From contig NZ_JAJFZN010000001.1 in the NCBI RefSeq assembly GCF_020731145.1, positions 992,001-1,056,000 on the forward strand: a stretch of DNA of 64,000 nucleotides, given 5' to 3'. Below the pieces are notes generated by a model. The model had not been told where the DNA came from and searched no databases. It worked only from the letters and a program-made list of their open reading frames with translations. A program made the translations under genes and the position numbers. This stretch comes from Sneathiella sp. HT1-7 (lineage in GTDB: Bacteria > Pseudomonadota > Alphaproteobacteria > Sneathiellales > Sneathiellaceae). Shown one piece after another: positions 1-8,635 of this stretch (within the stretch, counting starts at the first letter, position 1; each line of letters begins with the position of its first letter).

Positions 1-1
1 A

Positions 2-238
2 CAAAGCTTTCGTGGAATGGGATTGGGTATTACCCCAAGCGTCGGTAATTTCCTGCTCATCGATTTTGAGGAGAGTGGAAAATCCGCTGCCGATGCCGAA
101 GCGTATCTTGCGAAAAAGGGTCTGCTGCTTCGCGCGGTGGCAGGATATGGCCTGCCGACCTGCCTGCGGATGACAATCGGGCAGGATGATGAAAACCACG
201 CAGTGATAGAGGCGCTGAGCGAATTTCTCGGCAATTAG
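2..238 (+). CDS. hisC: Histidinol-phosphate aminotransferase, C-terminal part (partial)
   Basis: The reading frame is open from the left edge of the window, so only the last 78 or so residues are seen. The piece reads as the C-terminal small domain of a fold-type I PLP aminotransferase: a segment GITPSVGNFLLIDF, followed by LLLRAVAGYGLPTCLRMTIG and a short helical tail. This matches the end of HisC, which makes histidinol phosphate from imidazole acetol phosphate and often also serves aromatic amino acid transamination. The catalytic lysine lies outside the window. The stop is 3 nt before tyrC, an arrangement common in alphaproteobacteria, which supports HisC over other aminotransferases of this class. 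Confidence 0.8.
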   Translation, partial: QSFRGMGLGITPSVGNFLLIDFEESGKSAADAEAYLAKKGLLLRAVAGYGLPTCLRMTIGQDDENHAVIEALSEFLGN

Positions 239-241
239 AGT

Positions 242-1186
242 ATGACGGAAGTAAAATTCAAACGGCTGGCTTTGATCGGTATTGGCTTAATCGGATCTTC
301 GATAGCTCGCTCTGTGCGTCAGCATAACCTTGCAGATGAAATTGTCTGTGCGGCGCGCACGGCGGACAGTCGCCGAGTTGCGAAGGAACTCGGCATCGTC
401 GATGCGGCCTATGAGAGCCCCAAGGAGGCCGTTAAAGGTGCGGATCTTGTTATCCTCTGCACTCCTATCGGCACCTATGAGGCACTAGCAAAAGAGATTG
501 CGCCGATGCTCGAAAAGGGTGCGATTGTCACTGATGTGGGCTCTGTTAAGGGGGCCGTGGTAAAGGCTATCGGCCCTAATTTACCGAGCCATGCCGAATT
601 TATCCCGGGCCATCCGGTTGCCGGAACAGAAAAGTCAGGCCCTGCAGCAGGTTTCGCCGAACTTTTTATCAATCGCTGGCTCATCCTGACGCCATGCGGG
701 CAGGCAAGCGATGCGGCGGTCGCGAAACTGTCGGACTTCTGGGCAGCAATGGGCAGCAAGGTTGAGATTATGGACCCGGATCATCATGATTTGGTCCTCG
801 CCATCACGTCCCATATTCCACATCTGATCGCCTATAATATTGTCGGGACGGCAGATGATCTGGAAGACGTCACTCAGTCTGAAGTGATTAAGTATTCAGC
901 CGGTGGTTTCCGCGACTTTACCCGTATCGCCGCTTCCGATCCGACTATGTGGCGCGATGTATTCCTGCATAACAAGGAGGCTGTGCTGGAAATGCTCGGT
1001 CGCTTTACTGAGGATTTGACCGCGTTGCAGCGGGCAATTCGGCGCGATGACGGGGACACATTGTTCAATATCTTCTCGCGGACGAGGGCGATCCGGCGGC
1101 AGATTATTGACGCCGGACAGGAAACGCCGGAACCGGATTTCGGTCGTGTTCACACTTCCGCGGACACGCCAAAGAAATCCGAATAG
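242..1186 (+). CDS. tyrC: Prephenate/arogenate (cyclohexadienyl) dehydrogenase
   Basis: This enzyme oxidatively decarboxylates prephenate or arogenate in tyrosine synthesis in the cytosol. The N-terminus has an NAD-binding Rossmann motif (LIGIGLIGSS, about residues 11-20), followed by the family segments CTPIGTYE, TDVGSVKG and GHPVAGTEKSGP. The active-site histidine segment is ITSHIPHLIAYN near residue 190. Length (314 aa) is normal for the dehydrogenase without a chorismate mutase domain. It starts 3 nt after hisC and is almost certainly in the same operon, so histidine/aromatic transamination and tyrosine synthesis are co-expressed. Substrate preference between prephenate and arogenate cannot be read from sequence. 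Confidence 0.9.
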   Translation: MTEVKFKRLALIGIGLIGSSIARSVRQHNLADEIVCAARTADSRRVAKELGIVDAAYESPKEAVKGADLVILCTPIGTYEALAKEIAPMLEKGAIVTDVGSVKGAVVKAIGPNLPSHAEFIPGHPVAGTEKSGPAAGFAELFINRWLILTPCGQASDAAVAKLSDFWAAMGSKVEIMDPDHHDLVLAITSHIPHLIAYNIVGTADDLEDVTQSEVIKYSAGGFRDFTRIAASDPTMWRDVFLHNKEAVLEMLGRFTEDLTALQRAIRRDDGDTLFNIFSRTRAIRRQIIDAGQETPEPDFGRVHTSADTPKKSE

Positions 1187-1189
1187 CGT

Positions 1190-2236
1190 CTATTTGCTCC
1201 CGATGACGGCGCCGAGCCGCATCAAATAGACGGGTCCGAGATAAACGCCACCATCCCGCGCCGATAAAGGGAGCGAGATATAGCGTTTGCCGTCGTCCTC
1301 TTCTCTTGCCAGTAACCCTAAGCCAAAACCGATAGTGCGGGCGGCGTTTGCATCTATCTGCCGTGTTTCCGTCAGTGCCGCGAGAATCTTCTCATACCCC
1401 GAAATTCGGGTCTTAAGCTCCCCCAGAGGGCGCATCCGGTCATCCAAGGTGAGCGCACCATTTCCGGTGATGGCGCCATGGCCCCAATCGATATTGAGCG
1501 TCTCTATGTCGACAAACCCGCCCTCATCGCGCCATTTGGTGAGGGTATCGGCGGCTGGAAGTCTCTGTACCTTGCCATAAAGAATGGAGGAAAGAGAGAA
1601 ATCCGTTATTCGCTTTCCGAGCGGGAAATCATCCATCCCCTCTATCACCATGTTATCGGCGCGGACAGCAATCTGCTGGCCTTCCATTCTTTCGGTGCTG
1701 GCTTTTTCGTCTGAACTTTCAGGTCGTTTTGGGCGACCATGAAGCTGCAGTCGCTCTGCCGTGACCGGTGGCCGCCAGGACGGTGCTGCCTCAAGCTCCT
1801 TGATATCAATGGCGACGGTGCGCATTCGACCATCGATATTGAAAGTTGCACTGCCGAGTGCGGAAGCAGCCGTGAAATCAAGTCTTCTTTGCAGGCCTTT
1901 TTCCAGCCAATCGGCTCGGCCCGTGCCCTCTACACCGAAAATCACATGATTTATGCGCCATGGCTCTACCACGGCCCAGAAGGTTGGAACATTTATGCTT
2001 GGTGCTTGTTTATGGGATGGATTGGCGACAGAGAGCATCTCTGCCGTGACCCTCACCCGATAGGGGAAGCCCGATGTGACCAGCGGCTCGTGGCTGATTT
2101 CATAGCCTTCGCTGATCCGTTGTTCACGCCATCTGTCGGCAATTTCCACAAGCTTGTCCGCTACATGGTGCCACCAGTAGACATAACCACCGATAACAAG
2201 GATGAGGGCCAAAATTCCGCTATAGAGAATACGCAT
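1190..2236 (-). CDS. DUF2125 domain-containing membrane-anchored protein
   Basis: A single N-terminal membrane segment (RILYSGILALILVIGGYVYW) is followed by a long, probably periplasmic domain. The segment starting near residue 45 (HEPLVTSGFPYRVRV) is typical of the alphaproteobacterial DUF2125 family, whose function is not known. The start at 2236 puts the hydrophobic segment at the N-terminus. A longer frame to 2275 adds 13 polar residues, and neither start has a strong ribosome binding site. The gene converges on tyrC with 3 nt between the two stops. The AsmA-like, beta-rich appearance suggests an envelope role, but that is inference only. Confidence 0.7.
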   Translation of the reverse strand: MRILYSGILALILVIGGYVYWWHHVADKLVEIADRWREQRISEGYEISHEPLVTSGFPYRVRVTAEMLSVANPSHKQAPSINVPTFWAVVEPWRINHVIFGVEGTGRADWLEKGLQRRLDFTAASALGSATFNIDGRMRTVAIDIKELEAAPSWRPPVTAERLQLHGRPKRPESSDEKASTERMEGQQIAVRADNMVIEGMDDFPLGKRITDFSLSSILYGKVQRLPAADTLTKWRDEGGFVDIETLNIDWGHGAITGNGALTLDDRMRPLGELKTRISGYEKILAALTETRQIDANAARTIGFGLGLLAREEDDGKRYISLPLSARDGGVYLGPVYLMRLGAVIGSK

Positions 2237-2334
2237 CGCCGGTCCGGGTTGATTGCTTGTGAAACGCTTATGCACTCTATATAGAAAGAACTTCAGCAGT
2301 TACAGAATTTCCTTACCTCGGCTTCGCATGCATC

Positions 2335-3243
2335 ATGACAGATAATTCCAGTCAGCTTACTGACGGCCTGTTTATAAAGGCGATGCCAGTTATCTTCGTC
2401 TTTCTATGGAGCACGGGCTTTATCGGTGCGAAAATGGGTCTGCCCTATGTCGAGCCGATGACATTTCTCGCCCTGCGCTTCGGCATTTGCGTTGCACTGA
2501 TGATCCCATTCGTGCTGATGACCCAGACACGCTGGCCCGCGCGCGGCATTGATTATTTTCATATTTCAATCGGGGGCCTCCTGATGCATGGCGGTTACCT
2601 CGGTTTTGTGTTCCTATCCATCTCAAAGGGGACGCCAGCGGGTATTTCCTCTCTTATTGTGGGGATACAGCCGCTTTTCGTGGCGGCGCTAGCCGGGGTT
2701 TTGCTAAAGGAGAGTGTTTCTTTACAGAAATGGGTTGGTCTTTTGCTGGGGCTCCTTGGTGTTTTTCTCGTGGTTTTTAACAAGCTTTCGGTCGGGGAAG
2801 GAACGCTTTTTGGCATGAGCCTTTCCTTTATCGCGCTGATCAGCATTTCTGCGGGCACCCTCTATCAGAAGAAATTCTGCTCGCACATGAATATAAAAAG
2901 TGGGAACCTGATTCAGTTCATGGTCGCCGGAGTTTATTTTTATCTCATGTCTCTCTTGTTCGAAACAGGAGAAGTTATCTGGTCAGAAGAGTTGGTTTTT
3001 GCCCTGCTCTGGCTCGTCATTATTTTATCACTTGGCGCCATGACGCTTCTCTACATCCTGCTGCGAAGAGGCGCGGCGGCAAATGTGTCCAGCCTCTTTT
3101 ACCTGACACCGCCCTGCACAGCGGTGGTTGCCTATTTCCTGTTTGATGAGACGTTGGGCGCACTTGCCTTGATCGGAATGGGGATTGCCGTGGTTGGGGT
3201 GGCGCTTGTTAATTTCCGGTTCAACAAGGCGAGAAAGACATGA
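2335..3243 (+). CDS. DMT superfamily (EamA) transporter
   Basis: A 302-residue inner-membrane protein with about ten hydrophobic segments arranged as two EamA repeats. The first repeat contains FLWSTGFIGAKMGLPYVEPMTF and ends with LLKE near residue 124. The second carries LLRRGAAANVSSLFYLTPP and LFDETLG. Both are usual landmarks of drug/metabolite exporters. The substrate cannot be predicted. The last 4 nt overlap the start of the ChaC-like gene (ATGA), so the two are translationally coupled. Confidence 0.85.
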   Translation: MTDNSSQLTDGLFIKAMPVIFVFLWSTGFIGAKMGLPYVEPMTFLALRFGICVALMIPFVLMTQTRWPARGIDYFHISIGGLLMHGGYLGFVFLSISKGTPAGISSLIVGIQPLFVAALAGVLLKESVSLQKWVGLLLGLLGVFLVVFNKLSVGEGTLFGMSLSFIALISISAGTLYQKKFCSHMNIKSGNLIQFMVAGVYFYLMSLLFETGEVIWSEELVFALLWLVIILSLGAMTLLYILLRRGAAANVSSLFYLTPPCTAVVAYFLFDETLGALALIGMGIAVVGVALVNFRFNKARKT

Positions 3244-3842
3244 CGCGAAAATTTGATTTGGTATTGGAACCGGACCTTCCGCCCGTTGATTATCCGCTAC
3301 CGGAACTGCCTGCGAATGAAGATCTCTGGATTTTTGGTTATGGCTCGTTAATGTGGCGGCCTGGTTTCGACCACCTTGGTATTCAGGATGCCCAGCTTTA
3401 TGGTTATCACCGCGCTTTCTGTGTGACCTCCGTCGTGCATCGGGGAACGCGGGAGAATCCGGGGCTTGTGCTAGGGCTTGATCGTGGCGGCTCTTGCCGT
3501 GGGAAAGGAATCCTGTGCCCATCGGATATCCGGGAACCGGTAATCGATTATCTTTATCGGCGGGAAATGGTGACCAGTGTTTATCGACCCAAGACAGTGC
3601 GGATCAGGCTTTTGCAAGATGGCACTATGGCGTCCGCGCTTACTTTTGTTGCTGATCCGGGCCACGAACAATATTGCGGCAAACCGTCATTGGGAGAGGC
3701 CGCAAAGATTATTGCCCGCGCCCATGGTCGAGGCGGCCCCAATGTAGATTACCTGAAAAGCACGCTGACGCATCTCGATGAATTTGGCATTGCTGACGGC
3801 CCGCTTCACCGCATTATGGCGTTGATCGAAAAGGACAGCTAG
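3240..3842 (+). CDS. ChaC-like gamma-glutamylcyclotransferase
   Basis: The glycine-rich signature LWIFGYGSLMWRPGF (about residues 29-43) is the substrate-binding loop of the gamma-glutamylcyclotransferase fold. Length (200 aa) fits ChaC/GCG proteins, which in known cases cleave glutathione to 5-oxoproline and Cys-Gly in the cytosol. The start overlaps the preceding transporter by 4 nt. The stop overlaps the stop of the convergent VOC gene. A role in glutathione turnover is inferred from the family and was not seen directly. Confidence 0.85.
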   Translation: MTRKFDLVLEPDLPPVDYPLPELPANEDLWIFGYGSLMWRPGFDHLGIQDAQLYGYHRAFCVTSVVHRGTRENPGLVLGLDRGGSCRGKGILCPSDIREPVIDYLYRREMVTSVYRPKTVRIRLLQDGTMASALTFVADPGHEQYCGKPSLGEAAKIIARAHGRGGPNVDYLKSTLTHLDEFGIADGPLHRIMALIEKDS

Positions 3843-4267
3843 CTTGCGAACAGCTGGTCCATATTCTTGAACGCCTTTAACTCAATAGCATTTCCGGCAG
3901 GGTCGGCGAAGAACATCGTCGCCTGTTCGCCAGTCTCTCCCTGAAAGCGGACGTAAGGCTCGATAATAAAATTTACGCCCGCCTTGGTAAGGCGGTCAGC
4001 AGTGTTTTGCCACTTATCCATCGACATCACCAATCCGAAATGACGGCAGGGAACGCCATGGCCATCCACTGTACTGGTTCTGGCTGTGCCGAGTTCTTCC
4101 GGCGCGAGATGGGCGACGATTTGATGACCATGGAAATCGAAATCGACCCAATCGTCGGAACTACGGCCTTCAGCACAGCCCAGCAGTCCCTTGTAGAAAC
4201 CACGCGCGGCCTCCAGATCATCGACGGGAAAGGCCAGATGAAAAGGGAAAATCGGTTTGTCCGTCAT
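3839..4267 (-). CDS. VOC superfamily (glyoxalase/dioxygenase-like) protein
   Basis: A 142-residue protein of the vicinal oxygen chelate fold. It has two beta-alpha-beta-beta-beta modules, the first starting at FHLAFPVDDLEAARGFYKGLLG and the second ending FADPAGNAIELKAFKN. The histidine in the first strand and the late glutamate (AIEL) are the usual metal ligand positions. Proteins of this shape include lyases, dioxygenases and antibiotic-binding proteins, and the reaction cannot be chosen from sequence. It stands alone between the convergent chaC-like gene and the ribonucleotide reductase. Confidence 0.75.
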   Translation of the reverse strand: MTDKPIFPFHLAFPVDDLEAARGFYKGLLGCAEGRSSDDWVDFDFHGHQIVAHLAPEELGTARTSTVDGHGVPCRHFGLVMSMDKWQNTADRLTKAGVNFIIEPYVRFQGETGEQATMFFADPAGNAIELKAFKNMDQLFAS

Positions 4268-4336
4268 AGTTATCTCCGTTGCAGAATATCGCGCGTTAAT
4301 AGCGGTCTTTACGCCATGTTGAAAGTGATATTACGG

Positions 4337-6667
4337 TCAGCTGCATTTGGAAAAGCCGCATGCCGTGCAGGTATCGCAGCCTTCGATCCTCAGTAATCCG
4401 GCCTCGCCACACTGCGGACATTGCCGGAGCAGACCTTCTTTCGGCTTGCTTGTACCTCCCGCGGCCATTGAGACAGCCTCGCTTGCTTCTTCTTTTTTGC
4501 CCTCTGGTGGTGGGAGAAAGCCGATCTGGATCATGTGGGTCTCGATCACCTCGCCGATCGCCGCAAGGAGGGAGGGGACATATTTGCCCTTCACCCAGGC
4601 ACCGCCGCGCGGATCAAAAACGGCCTTCAACTCACCCACAACGAAACTGACGTCGCCGCCACGGCGGAAAACAGCAGAAATCATGCGGGTCAGCGCGACC
4701 GTCCAGGCGAAATGCTCGACATTTTTGGAGTTGATGAAAATCTCGAACGGGCGACGGCGGCCGTCCTGAATGATGTCATTAAGTGTTATATATATGGCGT
4801 GATTACTCTCCGGCCAGCGGAGTTTATAGGTCTGACCGGGCAATGTGCCGGGCCGGTCCAGTGGTTTCGTCATATACACAATGCCACCCGCCTCGAAACT
4901 GTCGGAGGGTTTGCTATATGGTACATCGAGTGGCAAGTCAGGCTGCGCACTTGCCTTCGCATCATCCTTCTTTACTTCAAGCACTGCGCCGGTGATATCA
5001 TTGGGTCGGTAGGTGGTGCAGCCTTTGCAGCCCTGCTCATAGGCTTGCAGATAGATATCCTTGAAATTCTCAAAATTGATATCCTCAGGGCAGTTGATGG
5101 TTTTCGAAATTGAGCTATCGATATATTCCTGCACGGCGGCTTGCATCCGCACATGATCTGGCGGGGTCAGCACTTGCGCATCGACAAAGTAGTCGGGAAG
5201 AGGCGTATCGGCACCCTTCAATCGCCGGAATAGGCGAAGGGCATAATCGGTTACTTCCTCAGATTTGCGCGTATCGTCCGGCATCAGAACATTGCGGGTA
5301 TATGAAAAACTGAAAACCGGTTCAATCCCGCTTGAGATATTGTCCGCGAGAAGAGAGATCGTACCCGTCGGCGCAACGGAGGTAACAAGCGCATTGCGAA
5401 TGCCTTTTTCCGCAATCGCTTCCTGAATATCCTTATCGAGGGCACTAATCGTTTCCCCGGCAAGGTATTTTTCCTTGTCAAAGAGCGGGAACGCGCCTTT
5501 TTCCGCGGCGAGATCGGCAGACGCAAGATAGGCGGAGCGCTGGAGTTGCGCCATCCATTTGCGAGTGAGAGCCAGCGCCTTGTCTGAGCCATAGCGCACG
5601 CCGCACATGATAAGTGCATCGGCAAGACCTGTAATACCGAGGCCGATGCGGCGCTTCGTGCGGGCCTCATTTGCCTGCTCGGGAAGCGGATAACCGGAGA
5701 CATCCACGACATTATCCATCAGACGGATTGCATCGCGGACAACGCCATCAAGTTTTTTAAGATCAATGGCAGCCTTCTTCTCGAATGGATGGGCGACCAT
5801 TCTGGTGAGATTGACTGATCCCAGCAAGCATGCGCCATAGGCGGGCAGGGGTTGCTCCCCGCAGGGATTAGTACCGGTGATGGTTTCGGCATAATATAGG
5901 TTATTGCGGGCATTGATGCGGTCGATAAAGATAACACCGGGCTCCGCGAAGGCGTAGGTTGAGCGCATAATCTCGTCCCACAGCTCACGAGCCTGCACCG
6001 TCTTATAAAGGGTGCCGTCAAAACGAAGTTCCCACGCATCGTTCTTCTTGACCGCCTCCATAAAGGCATCTGTCACCAGAACGGAAAGGTTAAACATCCG
6101 GAGGCGACCGGGATCCTGTTTCGCCTTGATGAAGTCGAGAATATCTGGATGATCACATCTCATCGTCGCCATCATGGCGCCACGGCGGGAACCTGCGCTC
6201 ATAATCGTGCGGCACATACTATCCCAGACATCCATAAAGCTGAGCGGGCCGGAGGCATCGGACCCCATACCATGGACCGGCGCGCCTTTCGGCCGGAGAG
6301 TCGAAAAATTATAGCCGATCCCACCCCCCTGCTGCATGGTAAGCGCGGCTTCCTTCAGATTGTCAAAGATTGATGACATGTCATCATCGATATCGCCCAT
6401 GACGAAGCAATTAAACAGGGTAACCTGCCGTTTCGTTCCGGCGCCGGACAAAATGCGCCCTGCGGGAAGAAATTTATAGTCTTCTAGGAGGGCGTAAAAG
6501 CGATCTTCCCATTTTTCCCGATTTTCTTCTTTTTCTGCGGCGGCCATGGCGCGGGCGACACGCCGCCAGCTATCCTCGATTGAGCGCTCCTTGACGCTGT
6601 CATCGGCGGATTTGAAGCGATACTTCATATCCCATATCTGTTGAGAGATCGGGGCGACAGGCGACAT
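4337..6667 (-). CDS. nrdJ: Adenosylcobalamin-dependent (class II) ribonucleotide reductase
   Basis: This enzyme reduces ribonucleotides to deoxyribonucleotides using a cobalamin radical, independent of oxygen. The N-terminus (ISQQIWDMKYRFK) and LFNCFVMG belong to the compact class II form of about 750-800 aa. The finger-loop cysteine motif NPCGEQ lies near residue 267 and the barrel motif SVAPTGTISLLADNISSGIEP is further on. The C-terminus has a cysteine cluster (CPQCG, CDTCTACGFSKCS) that probably serves as the thioredoxin-accessible redox tail or a zinc site. GAAGG lies 6 nt before the ATG. A palindrome over the -10 region suggests NrdR control. No class I partner subunit is adjacent. Confidence 0.92.
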   Translation of the reverse strand: MSPVAPISQQIWDMKYRFKSADDSVKERSIEDSWRRVARAMAAAEKEENREKWEDRFYALLEDYKFLPAGRILSGAGTKRQVTLFNCFVMGDIDDDMSSIFDNLKEAALTMQQGGGIGYNFSTLRPKGAPVHGMGSDASGPLSFMDVWDSMCRTIMSAGSRRGAMMATMRCDHPDILDFIKAKQDPGRLRMFNLSVLVTDAFMEAVKKNDAWELRFDGTLYKTVQARELWDEIMRSTYAFAEPGVIFIDRINARNNLYYAETITGTNPCGEQPLPAYGACLLGSVNLTRMVAHPFEKKAAIDLKKLDGVVRDAIRLMDNVVDVSGYPLPEQANEARTKRRIGLGITGLADALIMCGVRYGSDKALALTRKWMAQLQRSAYLASADLAAEKGAFPLFDKEKYLAGETISALDKDIQEAIAEKGIRNALVTSVAPTGTISLLADNISSGIEPVFSFSYTRNVLMPDDTRKSEEVTDYALRLFRRLKGADTPLPDYFVDAQVLTPPDHVRMQAAVQEYIDSSISKTINCPEDINFENFKDIYLQAYEQGCKGCTTYRPNDITGAVLEVKKDDAKASAQPDLPLDVPYSKPSDSFEAGGIVYMTKPLDRPGTLPGQTYKLRWPESNHAIYITLNDIIQDGRRRPFEIFINSKNVEHFAWTVALTRMISAVFRRGGDVSFVVGELKAVFDPRGGAWVKGKYVPSLLAAIGEVIETHMIQIGFLPPPEGKKEEASEAVSMAAGGTSKPKEGLLRQCPQCGEAGLLRIEGCDTCTACGFSKCS

Positions 6668-6697
6668 TGTGCACCTTCATTTTAGAAAAAACTCATC

Positions 6698-6713
6698 CTA
6701 CTAAATATAGTAG
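6698..6713 (-). promoter_or_regulatory. Probable NrdR box in the ribonucleotide reductase promoter
   Basis: The sequence CTACTAAATATAGTAG has perfect 6-base inverted arms around AATA. It agrees with the known NrdR box (ACACWATATWTWGTGT) over the central positions. On the minus strand it contains TATATT, a good -10 hexamer, with TTACGT 16 nt upstream as a possible -35. A repressor bound here would block the promoter, as in known NrdR-controlled nrd genes. Only one box was found, whereas nrd promoters often carry two. Confidence 0.6.
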
Positions 6714-6756
6714 CAAAGGGGTCTTACGTAAAATTTAATATGAGGACCGATACTTA

Positions 6757-7482
6757 TCAAAGATATTTCTCGCGCCCCTCTGCGACCAGGGCCTCGGTTT
6801 TATCTTCAATGCGGGATTTAAGTTCCTTCATGAAGGTTTTGCGGTCTATTCCGGCGGCGATTGGTGGTAGAAACTCGATCACCATGACGCCGGGCCGACA
6901 GAAAAAGCTCTTGCGCGGCCAGAAAAGCCCCGTATTGAGAGCAACGGGCGTAACTGGCTGCTGCAGTTTCGTATAGAGTGCGGCGATGCCGGGCTGGAAA
7001 GGAAGGTCCTCATCCAGCGGGGAACGTGTCCCTTCCGGGAAAATAACGATGGGGCGGTCATCCTCAATTGCTTGCTGAGCTTGCGACAACATGGATTTCA
7101 GCGCCGCCGCATGACCCTTGCGGTCCACAGCAATCATCTTTGTCTTGCGGCAATACCAGCCATATACTGGAATGCTAAGGAGCTCTTTTTTCAGGATAAT
7201 CGCCGGATCGTCCGTGATCAGGTGAAATATCATGGTCTCAAACGCAGATTGATGCTTGGCTGCTACAATCGCGGCTCCCTTGGGAAGATATTCCTCTCCC
7301 CTGATTTCCAGCTTGAGGTTACAGAGGGTGCGAAGGAGAAACACAATGCCGCCAGACCAGATCCGCTGACCCAGTACAATCCACTTCCGGTCAAAGGGAA
7401 GAAAGGGCAGGAAGGCCAGGTTCATGACCGTAGACCACGCAAAAAAGCAGATAAAGAAGGCTAGGGATCTAATTTGGGTCAA
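6757..7482 (-). CDS. plsC: 1-acyl-sn-glycerol-3-phosphate acyltransferase
   Basis: This enzyme makes phosphatidic acid from lysophosphatidic acid at the inner membrane. An N-terminal hydrophobic segment is followed by the acyltransferase motif AAKHQSAFETM. Here the usual H-x4-D is H-x4-E, a variant also common in related alphaproteobacterial enzymes. FPEGTRSP follows, and then the GVMVIEFLPPI strand. Length is 241 aa. It is the last gene of the minus-strand run ftsE-ftsX-gmhB-ydcF-plsC, with an 18-nt gap after ydcF, so it probably shares their transcript. Confidence 0.88.
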   Translation of the reverse strand: MTQIRSLAFFICFFAWSTVMNLAFLPFLPFDRKWIVLGQRIWSGGIVFLLRTLCNLKLEIRGEEYLPKGAAIVAAKHQSAFETMIFHLITDDPAIILKKELLSIPVYGWYCRKTKMIAVDRKGHAAALKSMLSQAQQAIEDDRPIVIFPEGTRSPLDEDLPFQPGIAALYTKLQQPVTPVALNTGLFWPRKSFFCRPGVMVIEFLPPIAAGIDRKTFMKELKSRIEDKTEALVAEGREKYL

Positions 7483-7500
7483 TCTGTCCTCTTTCGGTGC

Positions 7501-8085
7501 CTAATCGTCAAGCCTTGCCCGGACAAGGCTAAAGACATATTTGTTGAATTCTCCAGCGAGTACCATAAAGGCTCGCGGGTTTTTCCACCAACCGGTCAAC
7601 TCAAGCGTATCACTGGCGACGGGATAGGCAATCAGATTAATATCCGGCATCTGGCGTTTCAGCTCCACAAGGCTGCGGGGCATATGATACGCGCTGGTGA
7701 CAATGGCCAGACTGTCGAAACTATTCGACTTGGCCCAAAGAGACGTTTCATACGCATTACCCTCCGTATTCCGGGCAAGGCGACCTAGATCGACACAGCA
7801 GTTCATTAATTCCGAGCTTTGGCCCGTAGCCTGCCGCAATGTTTCACGTGTAACTTTCGAGTTCACGCCGGATACCAGCAATCGCGCGCCCTCATTTTCC
7901 TTCAGTAGATCAAATCCTGCCGTCAGTCGAGCTGGTGTGCCAGTCAGGACGACAATGCCGCCGATGTTATGAGGGAGCGAAGGTGGTCTATTTTCAACAT
8001 CTTCCATGAAGGTGAGAAAGGCACCTGTCCAGAGGCAGAGGAAGATAAAGACAAGGGCGAATATTATTCTCCAGCGAAAGGGCAT
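7501..8085 (-). CDS. YdcF family (DUF218) membrane-anchored protein
   Basis: One N-terminal transmembrane segment (IIFALVFIFLCLWTGAFLTF) is followed by a DUF218 fold with GGIVVLTGTPARLTAG, GARLLVSGVN and VTSAYHMPRSLVEL. These are hallmarks of the SanA/ElyC/YdcF group. Members act in the envelope, and ElyC affects peptidoglycan precursor metabolism. The exact reaction is unknown. The 3-nt gap to gmhB and closeness to plsC and ftsX support an envelope role. Confidence 0.82.
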   Translation of the reverse strand: MPFRWRIIFALVFIFLCLWTGAFLTFMEDVENRPPSLPHNIGGIVVLTGTPARLTAGFDLLKENEGARLLVSGVNSKVTRETLRQATGQSSELMNCCVDLGRLARNTEGNAYETSLWAKSNSFDSLAIVTSAYHMPRSLVELKRQMPDINLIAYPVASDTLELTGWWKNPRAFMVLAGEFNKYVFSLVRARLDD

Positions 8086-8088
8086 ATA

Positions 8089-8634
8089 TTAGAACCTTCC
8101 CTCAAGAATGAAATCTGCGGCCTCATCAAGGTCGTTCGCGACATGGACAGGCATAAGATCACGCGATAGCCCTTCTGCTAAAGTTTTTTGACCCTTTCCG
8201 GTCCGGACAAGGACCCGATGGCAGTCCGCAGATCGAGCCGCCTCGATATCACGTGCGCTATCCCCGATAAAGATACTTTCTTTAGGAGAAACCTGATACT
8301 TCCTCATCGCTTCGAAAAGCATTCCGGGGCCGGGTTTGCGGCGATCGGTCGCAGCCCAGGGAGCATCAGGCGCGAATAAGATATCGTCCAGCTCCCCGGA
8401 TAGCTTTGCCAGATGATCGCGTAGCTTACCATGAATGGCCGTTAGTTGCTCTTCATTGATTATTCCACGGCCGATACAGGACTGGTTGGTGACAATAACC
8501 AGCCTGTGTCCATGCGCCTTAAGCCGGGCTATTGCTTCCAACGCTTTTGGAATGAAGATCAGCTCTGCCGGGGATTTTACGAAATCCGCGCGGTCTTCAT
8601 TGATCACACCGTCTCTGTCAAGCAATACAAGCAT
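8089..8634 (-). CDS. gmhB: D-glycero-manno-heptose 1,7-bisphosphate 7-phosphatase
   Basis: A HAD-superfamily phosphatase of 181 aa with the nucleophile motif LLDRDGVINED near the N-terminus, motif II in VIVTNQS, and FIGDSARDIEAA as motif IV. This spacing and the DRDGVIN sequence are characteristic of GmhB and the related HisB phosphatase domain. GmhB removes the 7-phosphate in ADP-heptose synthesis for the LPS inner core. No other heptose gene is in the window, so histidinol phosphatase remains an alternative. It lies 1 nt from ftsX and 3 nt from ydcF in one transcript. Confidence 0.72.
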   Translation of the reverse strand: MLVLLDRDGVINEDRADFVKSPAELIFIPKALEAIARLKAHGHRLVIVTNQSCIGRGIINEEQLTAIHGKLRDHLAKLSGELDDILFAPDAPWAATDRRKPGPGMLFEAMRKYQVSPKESIFIGDSARDIEAARSADCHRVLVRTGKGQKTLAEGLSRDLMPVHVANDLDEAADFILEGRF

Positions 8635-8635
8635 A

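Noticed and set aside
1739-2284. Open frame of 181 codons opposite the DUF2125 gene
   Set aside because: The DUF2125 frame has a membrane anchor and a family pattern, whereas this frame has neither a start signal nor a recognisable fold.
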